Notes under the pieces: generated by a model
Told to the model about the DNA's origin: nothing
What the model saw: only the letters and a program-made list of their open reading frames with translations
Databases searched by the model: none
Translations under genes and position numbers: made by a program
Assembly: GCA_030731565.1 (NCBI GenBank)
Contig: JANQTT010000037.1
Location: 1 to 21,761 of the forward strand
Reading direction: 5' to 3'
Length of the DNA: 21,761 nucleotides
DNA from: Rickettsiaceae bacterium
GTDB lineage: Bacteria; Pseudomonadota; Alphaproteobacteria; Rickettsiales; Rickettsiaceae
In this document: piece after piece, positions 12,456-21,503 of the stretch
How the letters are laid out: every line of letters starts with the position of its first letter
Position numbering within the stretch: the stretch's first letter is position 1

Positions 12456-15400
12456 TTACCTTTGATAAATTCCTTCTTTCTTGAAAGTTTGGTATAGGAC
12501 TGGTATTACAAATATAGTAAATATTGTGCCAACTATCATCCCTCCAACAACAACAAGGCCAATTGAGTTTCTAGATGCCGCGCCGGCACCATCAGCAAAG
12601 ACCAAAGGAAGTGCGCCGCAAATAGTTGCAATACTAGTCATTAAAATAGGGCGGAGACGGAGCTTTGCTGATTCCATTACTGCTTCTGTAACTTTTTTTC
12701 CTTCTTCCCTAAGTTGGTTAGTAAATTCAACCAACATAATAGAATTTTTAGTTACTAATCCAATTAAAGTAACTAGCCCAATATTACTATACATATTGAT
12801 TGAATTTCCAAATATAAGTAATGCTAGAACACCGCCGGTAATAGAAAAAGGCACAGCCATAAGAATTAGTAATGAGTCAGCAAAACTTTCAAATTGTGCC
12901 GATAGGACCAAAAAGATGAATAATAAAGCAAATAAGAAAGTAGTTATAGTGTCATTGCCGGTTTCATTCATTTGCTTGATTTGACCGCTGAACACTACTT
13001 GAGTATTGTCCTTATTGATAGTGTCATCTGCAATTTTTTTAATTAACTTTGCTGCTTCAGAGATGTTTTGATCTGGTGCTAGATCTGATGTTATTTTAAT
13101 TGCTCTTGAACCATTAAAGTGCCTATATTCTTTAACGGTTATTGTTTCAAGAACTTTTGCAACGGTTTCAAGAGGTAATAGCACATTTTGGTCACTCTTG
13201 ACATAAATCTTTTTTAAATCTGATGGTGAATTCCTGTCCTTTGCATCATATCTTATCATTACCTCATATGTGTCATTCCCTAAACGAAAATGACCGACTT
13301 CGCGTCCGGCAATAAGGTATTGTACTGTCCTTCCTATAGTCTCGATATCAACACCATATCTATAAGCTTTTTCTCGGTCTACTATTATATCGAGCGTTGG
13401 AGTGGAGGCCTTGAAGTCCCTTTCAATATCCTGAAATATTGGGTACTTTTTCATTTGATCCACAAAATTTTGAGATATATTATCTAATTCTTTATATTGG
13501 AGGGTTGTTTGTAAATAGAAGCTAATTGGTTTATCTTCACCACCGCCCATTGAAGACGGATTAATAGCAAAAATTGACATCCCAGGGATTTTGGAAAATT
13601 TTCCATTTAACTCCTGACTAATATCGAATTGCGATCTTGATCTTTCTGACCAGTTTTTTAGCGGTACACCTGCCATACCCTTCTCGCCTCCTCCCCACCC
13701 AGTTACGTTAAAATAACCAGCAATTTCATCTACATTACTCATTATTTCTTCAGCCTTTGTAACAGTTTTTAGCGATTCCTCAACGCTTGAACCTTCTGGG
13801 CCATTAAAGAAAACTTGCAAGAAACCTTGATCTTCTTCTGGAACAAATGTTTTATTAACAGATATAAAGCAGAAAACTAAAACTCCGATAGAGGTGGCGC
13901 AAAGGACATAAAATTTAACCTTATTATTTAAAGCAATTCCTAGGTATCTTATATACGCTAACTGAACTTTTGTTAAGCCGTGGTCAAATAGCTGTAATAT
14001 ACGTATTTTTTTTGTTTCATCCATATTGACCATACGGCTACTCATCATTGGAGTAAGTGTTAGTGCAATAAAACCTGAAAATAAAACACAGAATGCTAAT
14101 GTCCACGCGAATTCAATAAATAATTTACCCAAAAACCCGTCGATAAAACCAATTGGCAAGAATACAGATGCTAAAGTGATAGTCATTGCAACAACTGCAA
14201 AGCCAATTTCTTTTGAGGCATCAAGAGCAGCTTGTATTGGTTTTTTCCCCAGTTCATGATTATGTCTGAAGATATTTTCTAGCATCACTATAGCATCATC
14301 CACCACAAGGCCAATGGCCAAAACCATTGCAAGCAATGTAAATGTATTAATAGTGAAACCAAGAGCATACATGGCAGAAAAAGTAGCAATTAAAGATATT
14401 GGTATTGTTACTAATGGTATGAGAGTAAGTTTTATAGACCCTAGAAAAATATAGGTAACAATACCGACTAACGCTATAGCTTCAAATATTGTCATATAAA
14501 CTGAATTAATAGAAGCGTTTACAGGAATAGCGGCATCATATGCCACACTAACTTTAACTCCCGTAGGAAGCGTTGCTTCAATTTTATGGAGTTCTTCTTT
14601 AACTGAATTACTGAGCTCTATTACATTAGCAGTAGATTGTTTGATTAAACCAATAGCAATTGATTGTTTTCCATTATATCTTAAAACTACATCATTTTCA
14701 TAAGGTTCAAGGCCAACATTGGCCACATCTTTGATTTTGATAATTGTGCCATCTGGATATTTTTTTACAATCACATTCTCAAACTCTTCAACAGTATTTA
14801 GTGTTGCTGCTAATTTTAACGAAAAGCTACGAGTTTCAGTTTTGATAGAGCCAGCTGGATAATCTTTATTTTGTGCCCTTAATGATTTCTCTAAATCAAA
14901 TGGAGTGAGCTGGTGTTGAAACATTTTGGTACTGATAGGTTCAATACGCATGGTATAATATCTTGCTCCATATATAGCGGACTTACCTACAGCAGGGAGT
15001 TTTTTTAGTACTGACTTTATTTGACTATCGGAAATATGGGTCAACTCAAGATTATCGTGTCTATCACTATTAATAGTAATCCAGAAACTAGGCCAAGCAT
15101 CAGAGTCCATCTTAGCGACAGTAGGCATTTTCATATCATCTGGAAAGGATTTGCTTATATCCGAGATTAGAGATCTAATATCGTTAAGGGCAATTTCAAT
15201 GTCTGCATCTAAGGAAAAAAACATTATAATCTGGCTTTCTCCAACAGAGCTGGATGATGACATATCTTCTAAGTTACTAACAGTTTTTACAGCTTTTTCA
15301 ATGCGAGTAGTGATTTGTTTCTCTATATACATCGCATCAGCTCCAGGATACCTTGAAGTGATAGTGATGATAGGAGGGTTGACATTAGGAGTGTCGCGAA

Positions 15401-15500
15401 TTTGCAATTTAGTAAAAAATATTCCACCTAGTGCCATAAGTATTAAGCTTAGCACTATAGTGAAAACGGGTCTTTTTATACAAATTTCTGGTAAATGCAT
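12456..15500 (-). CDS. RND-family efflux transporter, inner-membrane permease (AcrB/MexF type)
   Basis: A 1014-residue proton-driven pump of the hydrophobe/amphiphile exporter type. It starts with MHLPEICIKRPVFTIVLSLI, the first of 12 expected membrane spans, followed by a large periplasmic loop. The second membrane block, about residues 335-500, includes GLVVDDAIVMLENIF with Asp401 and Asp402, the paired aspartates that carry protons in AcrB. A second periplasmic loop and final membrane block (about 860-1005) follow, with the repeat-half signature IGLVTLIGLVTKNSIMLVEF. The gene follows its adaptor by 6 bases and precedes ruvC by 15. No outer-membrane TolC-like gene is nearby, so the third component must be encoded elsewhere. 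Substrate cannot be told from sequence. Confidence 0.92.
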   Translation of the reverse strand: MHLPEICIKRPVFTIVLSLILMALGGIFFTKLQIRDTPNVNPPIITITSRYPGADAMYIEKQITTRIEKAVKTVSNLEDMSSSSSVGESQIIMFFSLDADIEIALNDIRSLISDISKSFPDDMKMPTVAKMDSDAWPSFWITINSDRHDNLELTHISDSQIKSVLKKLPAVGKSAIYGARYYTMRIEPISTKMFQHQLTPFDLEKSLRAQNKDYPAGSIKTETRSFSLKLAATLNTVEEFENVIVKKYPDGTIIKIKDVANVGLEPYENDVVLRYNGKQSIAIGLIKQSTANVIELSNSVKEELHKIEATLPTGVKVSVAYDAAIPVNASINSVYMTIFEAIALVGIVTYIFLGSIKLTLIPLVTIPISLIATFSAMYALGFTINTFTLLAMVLAIGLVVDDAIVMLENIFRHNHELGKKPIQAALDASKEIGFAVVAMTITLASVFLPIGFIDGFLGKLFIEFAWTLAFCVLFSGFIALTLTPMMSSRMVNMDETKKIRILQLFDHGLTKVQLAYIRYLGIALNNKVKFYVLCATSIGVLVFCFISVNKTFVPEEDQGFLQVFFNGPEGSSVEESLKTVTKAEEIMSNVDEIAGYFNVTGWGGGEKGMAGVPLKNWSERSRSQFDISQELNGKFSKIPGMSIFAINPSSMGGGEDKPISFYLQTTLQYKELDNISQNFVDQMKKYPIFQDIERDFKASTPTLDIIVDREKAYRYGVDIETIGRTVQYLIAGREVGHFRLGNDTYEVMIRYDAKDRNSPSDLKKIYVKSDQNVLLPLETVAKVLETITVKEYRHFNGSRAIKITSDLAPDQNISEAAKLIKKIADDTINKDNTQVVFSGQIKQMNETGNDTITTFLFALLFIFLVLSAQFESFADSLLILMAVPFSITGGVLALLIFGNSINMYSNIGLVTLIGLVTKNSIMLVEFTNQLREEGKKVTEAVMESAKLRLRPILMTSIATICGALPLVFADGAGAASRNSIGLVVVGGMIVGTIFTIFVIPVLYQTFKKEGIYQR

Positions 15501-15506
15501 TTGATT

Positions 15507-16553
15507 TTAAGTTTTATTTTCTTCTTCTGTTATATTGACTTGCAGCCCTTCGTAAACTTTGGTTAAACCTTCCAGCACTACTAAATCATTTTCATTTAAT
15601 TCATCGGATATAATTTCAATCATATTGCCCGTTCTTGTGCCAGTTTCTACATATATTCGTTTTATTTTATTTTCTTCAGAAATCGCATATACAAAGTTAC
15701 CCTTATCATTTTTTAAAATTACTTTTTCAGGTAATGCTAGAGCTTTATGCTTATCAAATATTATTTGTGTTTCAACATAACTGCCATGCATTATTTTAGC
15801 TTCATCAGGGAAAGCAAGCTTGGCTGTTATAGTGCCGTTATCATTTAAATAATTTGATACAGCTAGCACAGAACCAAGAGTTTTATTGTTATCTATACAA
15901 AATGCAAAAATCTCTGAGTTGTTGTCAATTTTCCCGAATAATGTTTCTGGTAATTCAACAAAAATGGTTTTCTTACCTTCAGCTATTAAGCTAAATAGGT
16001 AATCTCCGGTTTTGACGTCATCGCCTATTCTAGCATGGACAACCCCAACGTAGCCATCAAAAGGTGCTGTTATAATCATATTGTTATATGCATTATTAGC
16101 ATTAGCCAAATCTGCTCTTGCTGTTTCTAAGGTTACTCTTGACTTATCAGCAGCTTCCTGGCTGATAATCTTTTTAGTAAGGAGTGATAAGTCTCTTTCG
16201 AAAACAGATTTTGCTGATTCAAAAGAAGCTTCTGCTTTAGATTTTTTAGCTTTAGCAAGTGCGCTATCAATAGTAATTAAGACATCGCCTTTTGAAACAT
16301 TTTTTCCTTGTATAATTGATATTGATTCAATCGTACCATCTACCTTCGCATGATAAGTTTTGCTATTTTCTAATTTACATTGTCCAACGGCTGTAAATTG
16401 CTCATAGAAATCGTAAGAAATAATTTTTGTTGGAACTATATCAATAGTTTCTAGTACTTTTCCGTTAGCTAGTTTTGTATTAAAGATAATAGCTATTAAA
16501 ATGATTTTACTTAGGTTTTTTAGCGAGTTACTTAGTTTTGAATTATTGTACAT
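15507..16553 (-). CDS. RND efflux periplasmic adaptor (membrane fusion protein)
   Basis: A 348-residue HlyD/AcrA-type adaptor from the ATG at 16553. An N-terminal hydrophobic segment (NLSKIILIAIIFNTKLANG) acts as signal or anchor. Then come the first lipoyl half (KVDGTIESISIIQGKNVSKGDVLITID), an alpha-helical hairpin rich in Ala/Lys/Glu (ALAKAKKSKAEASFESAKSV onward), the second lipoyl half (IITAPFDGYVGVVHARIGDDV) and beta-barrel domains. It links the pump at 12456-15500 to an outer-membrane channel. The same frame extends 13 codons upstream to a TTG at 16592, but a perfect TATAAT lies only 5 bases before that TTG, so a transcript from this promoter would begin at or inside the extension; the ATG is preferred. 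Confidence 0.88.
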   Translation of the reverse strand: MYNNSKLSNSLKNLSKIILIAIIFNTKLANGKVLETIDIVPTKIISYDFYEQFTAVGQCKLENSKTYHAKVDGTIESISIIQGKNVSKGDVLITIDSALAKAKKSKAEASFESAKSVFERDLSLLTKKIISQEAADKSRVTLETARADLANANNAYNNMIITAPFDGYVGVVHARIGDDVKTGDYLFSLIAEGKKTIFVELPETLFGKIDNNSEIFAFCIDNNKTLGSVLAVSNYLNDNGTITAKLAFPDEAKIMHGSYVETQIIFDKHKALALPEKVILKNDKGNFVYAISEENKIKRIYVETGTRTGNMIEIISDELNENDLVVLEGLTKVYEGLQVNITEEENKT

Positions 16554-16596
16554 AAGTAATAATTTTATTAGATTAAAGCGATTATAGCCCAAGTTA

Positions 16597-16602
16597 ATTA
16601 TA
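16597..16602 (-). promoter_or_regulatory. Candidate -10 box for the adaptor-pump-ruvC operon
   Basis: Read on the - strand these bases are TATAAT, an exact sigma-70 -10 consensus, 43 bases before the adaptor ATG at 16553. The -35 region at the right distance (about 16620-16625, TGATTT) is weak. Seen by eye only. Confidence 0.4.
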
Positions 16603-16773
16603 ACCTTGGTACTTAATTTAAATCATATACTAAATTTATTTTATTCTGCTTATCTCTTGGATAGATCAGTCTTCCGGAGGGGTAAACAGTTGCTTAAATT
16701 CAACAATATTTTTCGTAGCCTAGCATAACCCTATTTTTATAGCTACTAAATATGCTCGTGTTACTAATAAAAA

Positions 16774-16909
16774 AATGAGGAAGCTATAAATATAGTAATT
16801 CACTTTAAACTCAGCTAGCATCGCTTTTTCGTGCTTACCTATTAGATATAAGCTTCGCTTCTCGCGCTAAAGTCCAAATCCAAATTGAATGAATATAGCC
16901 CCCTCATTG
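16774..16909 (+). repeat. Intergenic repeat, copy 2 (94-bp core with extended inverted ends)
   Basis: The core 16798-16891 matches the copy at 11677-11770 in length, ends and interior blocks (CTTACCTATT, CTTCTCGCGCTAAAG, CAAATTGAATG). In this copy the inverted ends reach further out: AATGAGGAAGCTATA near 16775-16789 against the reverse complement of TATAGCCCCCTCATT (16895-16909), 13 of 15 matching. The layout resembles a small non-autonomous mobile element or a palindromic repeat; no coding potential is seen. It lies between the promoter of the efflux operon and the end of the pilin gene. The remaining part of the gap (16603-16773) shows no gene. Confidence 0.6.
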
Positions 16910-16934
16910 AAAATAAAATAGAAATCGCTTTTTT

Positions 16935-17306
16935 TTATTTATCCCCTGTATCACATGTTGCATTAGCTGCATCACCACTTAGGAAAGCAACTAGCTTAGG
17001 TGCACTAAATATTATACCTACACCAGCTGCTGTAGCTGCCGCGATACCCCAATTTAGTTTGCCAAGGAAAAGTCCAACGCCAACTGAGAAAATAGCTATC
17101 GTTGCAATACCTCTTGCAATACCGCCAGATAGGTTTGCTACCAAACGGCATAGCGTTTGTCCAACAACGTCATTTTTAGTAGCGTCTTGAGCAGCAGCAA
17201 ACGCTGCATCGGATGCCGCTACGATAGTGCATATAGCTGCAAATAACAGAAATATTCTCCATGTTAGATCAGTATTTACTTCGACGCGGAAATTTGAGAA
17301 ATTCAT
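16935..17306 (-). CDS. virB2: VirB2/TrbC-type type IV secretion pilin
   Basis: A 123-residue pilin-like protein. A long signal peptide (about residues 1-37, hydrophobic core RIFLLFAAICTIVAA, likely cleavage after AAFA) is followed by a short polar segment and two hydrophobic helices at about 62-82 and 85-110, joined by the tight basic turn GKLNWG. This is the classic VirB2 layout, the major pilus subunit of VirB-type secretion systems. Two cysteines in the mature part (Cys53, Cys118) could form a disulphide. The frame is open 4 codons further to 17318, but a GAGG lies inside that extension, 6 bases before the ATG at 17306, which fixes the start. No other secretion genes are near; Rickettsiales often carry scattered virB2 copies apart from the main cluster. 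Confidence 0.8.
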   Translation of the reverse strand: MNFSNFRVEVNTDLTWRIFLLFAAICTIVAASDAAFAAAQDATKNDVVGQTLCRLVANLSGGIARGIATIAIFSVGVGLFLGKLNWGIAAATAAGVGIIFSAPKLVAFLSGDAANATCDTGDK

Positions 17307-17349
17307 TATATACCTCATAAAAAATTAGATGAATTAAACGTATTTTCAG

Positions 17350-17377
17350 TGTATATACTTGCTATCTGTGGGGTCAA
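17350..17377 (-). promoter_or_regulatory. Likely sigma-70 promoter of the pilin gene
   Basis: On the - strand, TTGACC (17372-17377) and TATACA (17350-17355) are separated by 16 bases, a good match to -35 and -10 boxes. The pilin ATG at 17306 lies about 44 bases downstream. This suggests the pilin is transcribed separately from folC. Confidence 0.5.
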
Positions 17378-17510
17378 GTCTTTTACAGAAAATTTAATAT
17401 TAGGTGCAAATTTTAGTAAATAACTGTGTGCTTTTTATACTATAGTCATTTATTTTGAACTCAAGGTGCGTCATTGCTTTTCTCTCGCTTAATTATTTGC
17501 GTTATTTAGT

Positions 17511-18830
17511 TTAGAGCGTAGTTAGTTCCTCGAGCTTGAAAAAATCTGATATTAAAAATAAAGAACCAGTGATTATTATTGCTGCTGAGGCGTCTTTGTT
17601 CTTATTAGAGAATGAAGTATAGAGGGATATATAATTTAACGCTTCTATTAAAGAACTTGATTGCACGAATTCGATTCCGCTGCCCTTTGCTTTTTGCGCT
17701 AATATATTTGCGCTATAGCTTGAAGGTTCTGACTCAACGCTTAAGGCCACACCTTGAGTTACTATGTTTCTGAAATGGCTGCAAAATTTTTCTACATCTC
17801 GATTATTTGTCATTCCAAGTATCATATACACCGGGCCAGTTAAATTTTGTTGTGCCCAATAACTAAGGCTCATGGCGCCAGATTCGTTGTGAGCTCCATC
17901 TATATATAGTTTAATATTGTTTCCGATTATATGCTTAACTCGGTCTTGGTTTATGTATTGTAGTCTTCCTGGCCAAACGGTTGAAGTTATGCCTTCTTTA
18001 ATTTTTTGGGTAGTAATTTTAAAATCACTATTCAAAATAGTCGTTGCGGCAATAGCCATTGATGCATTGAGGATTTGATGATCTCCATTTAAATTAGGTT
18101 TGGGGAGGTCGATATCGACGTTTTTTGAACGATACTTGAAACCATTTTGCATTTTTTCGCTTATAAAATCATATTCATAACAAAATGACGGTGCACCTAC
18201 TTCGTTGCATTTGTTAATTAATACGTCGTATACTTCTTGGGTTTGGGGGCCAATAATACAGGGTACGTTTTTTTTAATTATTCCAGCTTTTTCTGCAGCT
18301 ATTTCCTTTAGTGTTTTTCCTAAAATTTCCATGTGGTCATAGGATATAGTGGTAATAATTGTCAGTGTTGGGGCGCTTACCGCATTAGTGCAATCAAGCC
18401 TGCCACCAAGCCCGGTTTCAAGTAGTAATACATCGGCAGGGGTTCTAGAAAAGGCAAGGTATGCAGCTGCTGTTGTTCCTTCAAAAAAGGTGGGGATAAT
18501 TTTTAATTTGTCTGCAGCGGTTTTGGTTTCTTCAAGCAATTCATAAAGATGGCTGTCAGATATTGGTTTATCATGTAGTTTTATTCTTTCATTAAATTCA
18601 ATAAGATGTGGGGAGGTGTAGCTGTGAACTGTGTAGCCTGATTGCATAAATATAGCTTTAAGCATTGCAAGTGTTGAGCCTTTGCCATTTGTGCCAGCTA
18701 TATGAATGGTAGGAGGTAATTTTTCTTGAGGATTGCCGAGTTCGTGGAGTAGTTTGAAAGTATTGTCTAAACTTTGCGTTTTAGGTATTTTCCATAAAGG
18801 AATCTGAGGCCAGTGCGGAATGTTAACCAT
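17511..18830 (-). CDS. folC: bifunctional folylpolyglutamate synthase/dihydrofolate synthase FolC
   Basis: A 439-residue Mur-ligase-family enzyme that adds glutamate to folates and, in the bifunctional form, to dihydropteroate, in the cytoplasm. The ATP-binding P-loop IAGTNGKGST is at about residues 44-53, followed by YTSPHLIEFNERI. The second conserved block ETGLGGRLDCTN is at about 138-149, then ISYDHMEILG (about 162-171) and EKAGIIK. The C-terminal domain has LYIDGAHNESGA, the glutamate-ligase motif. The start ATG at 18830 puts the P-loop at the expected distance. The gene is divergent from thrS with a 95-base gap. No other folate genes are in the window, so whether the cell makes or only retains folate cannot be told. 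Confidence 0.93.
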   Translation of the reverse strand: MVNIPHWPQIPLWKIPKTQSLDNTFKLLHELGNPQEKLPPTIHIAGTNGKGSTLAMLKAIFMQSGYTVHSYTSPHLIEFNERIKLHDKPISDSHLYELLEETKTAADKLKIIPTFFEGTTAAAYLAFSRTPADVLLLETGLGGRLDCTNAVSAPTLTIITTISYDHMEILGKTLKEIAAEKAGIIKKNVPCIIGPQTQEVYDVLINKCNEVGAPSFCYEYDFISEKMQNGFKYRSKNVDIDLPKPNLNGDHQILNASMAIAATTILNSDFKITTQKIKEGITSTVWPGRLQYINQDRVKHIIGNNIKLYIDGAHNESGAMSLSYWAQQNLTGPVYMILGMTNNRDVEKFCSHFRNIVTQGVALSVESEPSSYSANILAQKAKGSGIEFVQSSSLIEALNYISLYTSFSNKNKDASAAIIITGSLFLISDFFKLEELTTL

Positions 18831-18866
18831 ATATTAAGTCTACTACTACGTTTAGTATGATAATTA

Positions 18867-18896
18867 TTGACAAGATGATATAAAATCTACTAAATA
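18867..18896 (+). promoter_or_regulatory. Candidate thrS promoter
   Basis: An exact -35 consensus TTGACA (18867-18872) is followed after 18 bases by TAAATA (18891-18896), a modest -10 box. An overlapping TATAAA at 18879 is too close to this -35 to be its partner. The site lies in the 95-base folC-thrS gap, about 30 bases before the thrS ATG, leaving only a short leader. Confidence 0.4.
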
Positions 18897-18925
18897 TATC
18901 AAGTTAAAACATAAGATATGGTGGT

Positions 18926-20836
18926 ATGATAAATGTAATTTTCCCTGATGGGTCTAAGAAACAATTCAGTAAAAATATTACTGGTATGGAAATAGCTGAA
19001 TCTATTTCAAAATCATTGGCAAAAGCTGCGATGGTTGTAGAAGTTGATGGAAAATTAACGGATTTATCAACGCCAATTGCAAGCGATTGTAAATTTCGCA
19101 TTTTGACAGATAAAGACCCAGAAGTTTTAGAGATTATACGCCATGACGCTGCGCATATTATTGCAGAAGCGGCTAAAGAAGTATTTCCTGACGTGCAAGT
19201 AACAATAGGGCCGGCTATTAAAGATGGGTTCTATTATGACTTTGCAAAAGATACACCGTTTACAACGGCTGATCTTGAAAAAATTGAAGCAAAGATGCAT
19301 CATATTGTAAAGCGTAATGAAAAGTTTGTTCGCGAAGAATGGGATCGGGATGATGCAATTAAAATGTTCAAGGAAATGGGCGAGCATTATAAAGCGGAAA
19401 TCATCGAATCAATTCCAGCTGGAGAGCAAATAACTTTATATAGGCAAGGTAATTTTATTGATTTGTGCCGAGGTCCGCATTGTCCATCTACTGGCAAGAT
19501 TAAGCATTTTAAATTGATGAAAGTCGCAGGCGCGTATTGGCGCGGTGATAGTAATAATGAAATGCTGCAACGGATTTATGGCACAGCTTGGGCAACAAAA
19601 GAGCAGCTAGACGACTATTTGTATCGTCTGGAAGAGGCTGAAAAAAGGGATCATAGAAAGCTTGGAAAAGAGCTGGATTTGTTCCACTTTCAAGAAGAAG
19701 CTCAAGGTATGCCTTTCTGGCATAATAAAGGTTGGAGTATATATCGCACGCTTGAAAAATATATAAGAAGAAAGCTTGAAAAGTCTAATTACTCTGAAGT
19801 CAAGACTCCAGTTATGGTGGATAAAAAGCTTTGGGAAGACTCTGGGCATTGGGAAAAATTCAGAGATGATATGTTTACTGTTGCTTCAGAAGATAAAGTG
19901 CATGCCCTGAAGCCTATGAGTTGTCCGTGCCATGTGCAGATTTTTAACCAAGGCACAAAAAGCTATCGTGATCTTCCTTTGCGCATGGCCGAATTTGGGT
20001 CTTGTTATAGAAACGAAGCTTCTGGAGGGCTTCATGGATTGCTTAGGGTAAGGCATTTTGTGCAGGACGATGCACATATTTTCTGTAGCGAGGACCAGAT
20101 TAACATAGAAACTGTTGAGTTTTGTAAATTGCTACAAGAAGTTTACAACGATTTTGGATTTAAGAAAGTAAAAGTAAAATTTTCAGACAGGCCAGAAGTC
20201 AGAGCTGGCGATGATTCCGTATGGGACAAATCAGAAGCTGCATTAAAAGAAGCGGTTAAAGAAGCTGGGCTAGAGTATGAAATGAATCCAGGAGAAGGGG
20301 CTTTTTATGGTCCAAAACTTGAGTTTGTATTAACTGACGCTATGGGGCGCGACTGGCAATGCGGAACATTGCAAGTTGATTTTGTCCTTCCAGAGAGATT
20401 AGGGGCTGAGTATATTGCAGCGGGTGGCCATAAAGAAAGACCAGTTATGCTACATAGGGCAATTATTGGAACGTTTGAACGATTTATGGGTATTCTAATT
20501 GAGGAGTATGCTGGCAAGTTTCCGCTGTGGCTTGCTCCTGTGCAAGTGGCTATCGTGGGAATTACAAACGACCTGGACGATCATATTTCTGCTATTCATG
20601 CTAAGTTAATTGCTGCTGGAATTAGATCTGAGCTTGACATTTCAAGGGAAAAAGTTAATTATAAAATACGCAATTTCTCTAATCAGAAAGTGCCGATTAT
20701 TGCTGTTATTGGCAAGAAAGAGCAAGAAGACGGTACTGTTACATTAAGAAGACTGGGTAGCCAAGATCAGGAAACTATTCTTGTTGACGAGTTGATTAGT
20801 GTTGTTTTGGATGAAAACAAGCGATATTTAAACTAA
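18926..20836 (+). CDS. thrS: threonine--tRNA ligase
   Basis: A 636-residue class II aminoacyl-tRNA synthetase of full bacterial length. Domains in order: TGS (about 1-62), the editing domain with the zinc/hydrolysis residues His73, His77, Cys181 and His185 (RHDAAH and CRGPH), the catalytic core (about 245-535) and the anticodon-binding domain (about 540-636). Core zinc ligands are Cys333 ([10 protein letters not shown]), His384 (DDAHIF) and His510 ([12 protein letters not shown]). Motif 2 reads [12 protein letters not shown]. It charges tRNA-Thr and clears mischarged Ser. All editing residues are present, so proofreading should be intact. The ATG is preceded only by a GGTGG very close to the start. 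infC begins 32 bases after the stop, the familiar thrS-infC pairing. Confidence 0.97.
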   Translation: MINVIFPDGSKKQFSKNITGMEIAESISKSLAKAAMVVEVDGKLTDLSTPIASDCKFRILTDKDPEVLEIIRHDAAHIIAEAAKEVFPDVQVTIGPAIKDGFYYDFAKDTPFTTADLEKIEAKMHHIVKRNEKFVREEWDRDDAIKMFKEMGEHYKAEIIESIPAGEQITLYRQGNFIDLCRGPHCPSTGKIKHFKLMKVAGAYWRGDSNNEMLQRIYGTAWATKEQLDDYLYRLEEAEKRDHRKLGKELDLFHFQEEAQGMPFWHNKGWSIYRTLEKYIRRKLEKSNYSEVKTPVMVDKKLWEDSGHWEKFRDDMFTVASEDKVHALKPMSCPCHVQIFNQGTKSYRDLPLRMAEFGSCYRNEASGGLHGLLRVRHFVQDDAHIFCSEDQINIETVEFCKLLQEVYNDFGFKKVKVKFSDRPEVRAGDDSVWDKSEAALKEAVKEAGLEYEMNPGEGAFYGPKLEFVLTDAMGRDWQCGTLQVDFVLPERLGAEYIAAGGHKERPVMLHRAIIGTFERFMGILIEEYAGKFPLWLAPVQVAIVGITNDLDDHISAIHAKLIAAGIRSELDISREKVNYKIRNFSNQKVPIIAVIGKKEQEDGTVTLRRLGSQDQETILVDELISVVLDENKRYLN

Positions 20837-20857
20837 AACTATATTTTAATTTTTTTT

Positions 20858-20871
20858 GGAGTACTCATATA
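20858..20871 (+). promoter_or_regulatory. Ribosome binding site and AUA start of infC
   Basis: TTGGAG ends at 20861, and the ATA at 20869 is in the infC frame after a 7-base spacer. No ATG, GTG or TTG in this frame is placed near this Shine-Dalgarno sequence; the first in-frame ATG is 29 codons further on, inside the conserved N-terminal domain. Confidence 0.65.
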
Positions 20872-21399
20872 TCAAGTTATAAGAATAGTAAATTTCCTAG
20901 AGCTAATAAGGAAATTCAAGTCGAAAAAGTTCGTCTGGTAGATTCAGAGGGCGAAATGATTGGTGTTGTTACTATAGCGGAAGCCATGAAACGTGCAGCT
21001 GCGCAAGGTCTAGACCTTGTCGAAATATCACCCAATGCCGAGCCCCCGGTATGTAAGCTTCTGGATTTTAGCCGCTACAAATATGACTCTAAAAAGAAAC
21101 AACAAGAAGCCAAGAAAAAGCAAAAAAAGGTTTCTTTAAAAGAGATGAAATTTAAAGTGAACATTGGTCAAGGTGATTTTGATGTTAAGGTGAATAAAAT
21201 CAGAAAATTCCTTGAAGCAGGAGATAAAGTTAAAGTTTCTTTGTGGTTTAAGGGAAGAGAGATTGTCCACCGTGATAAAGGCCTCGAGCTATTCAAGAAG
21301 ATCCTCGAGTCACTTGGAGAAGTAGCCAAAATCGATGCAGAACCAAAGATGGAAGGCAAACAAATTATCATGATATTAAGCCCTAATGTCCCTTCTTAA
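20869..21399 (+). CDS. infC: translation initiation factor IF-3 (apparent AUA start)
   Basis: A 176-residue IF-3, the factor that keeps 30S subunits free and checks the start codon-anticodon pair. The N-terminal domain has [20 protein letters not shown] and the strongly conserved [21 protein letters not shown] lysine-rich linker helix ([13 protein letters not shown]) and the C-terminal domain with [21 protein letters not shown] follow. Beginning at the first ATG (20956) would remove about 29 residues including half of the first conserved strand, so the gene must start earlier. The only well-placed codon after the TTGGAG is ATA at 20869. In E. coli infC starts with AUU, and IF-3 represses its own translation by rejecting that codon; the same logic may apply here. 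It is the second gene after thrS. Confidence 0.9.
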   Translation: MSSYKNSKFPRANKEIQVEKVRLVDSEGEMIGVVTIAEAMKRAAAQGLDLVEISPNAEPPVCKLLDFSRYKYDSKKKQQEAKKKQKKVSLKEMKFKVNIGQGDFDVKVNKIRKFLEAGDKVKVSLWFKGREIVHRDKGLELFKKILESLGEVAKIDAEPKMEGKQIIMILSPNVPS

Positions 21400-21445
21400 A
21401 AGTTTTATGGTTATTCTCTACGGAGTGTCCTGAACGGCTATTACG

Positions 21446-21481
21446 GTTATCCTGAACTTGTTTGGCTTTGTTGCATGGCTC
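21446..21481 (+). repeat. Broken dispersed repeat abutting a possible IS5-family end
   Basis: GTTATCCTGAACTTGTTT (21446-21463) resembles the left half and loop of the widespread palindromic repeat of the form GTCATCCTGAACTTGTTTCA. Where the right half should continue, GGCTTTGTTGCATGGCTC (21464-21481) begins instead, which resembles the IS903-group (IS5 family) terminal repeat GGCTTTGTTGAATAAATC. No transposase frame follows. Recognition of both families is from memory and the matches are partial. Confidence 0.35.
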
Positions 21482-21503
21482 GGATACAATCCTAAAACCC
21501 CAA

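Noticed and set aside
12481..12984. 167-codon + strand frame inside the RND pump gene
   Set aside because: It is antisense to conserved membrane segments of the pump and has no family features of its own.
16554..16592. TTG-start extension of the efflux adaptor
   Set aside because: A consensus TATAAT lies just upstream, so a transcript from it would start at or inside the extension, and the signal segment is complete from the ATG at 16553.
17307..17318. Four-codon N-terminal extension of the pilin
   Set aside because: The extension itself contains the GAGG ribosome binding site for the ATG at 17306, and nothing like an RBS precedes the outer ATG.
20956..21399. infC beginning at the first ATG
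   Set aside because: It would cut into the conserved N-terminal IF-3 domain and has no RBS; the frame upstream encodes clearly homologous residues back to 20869.
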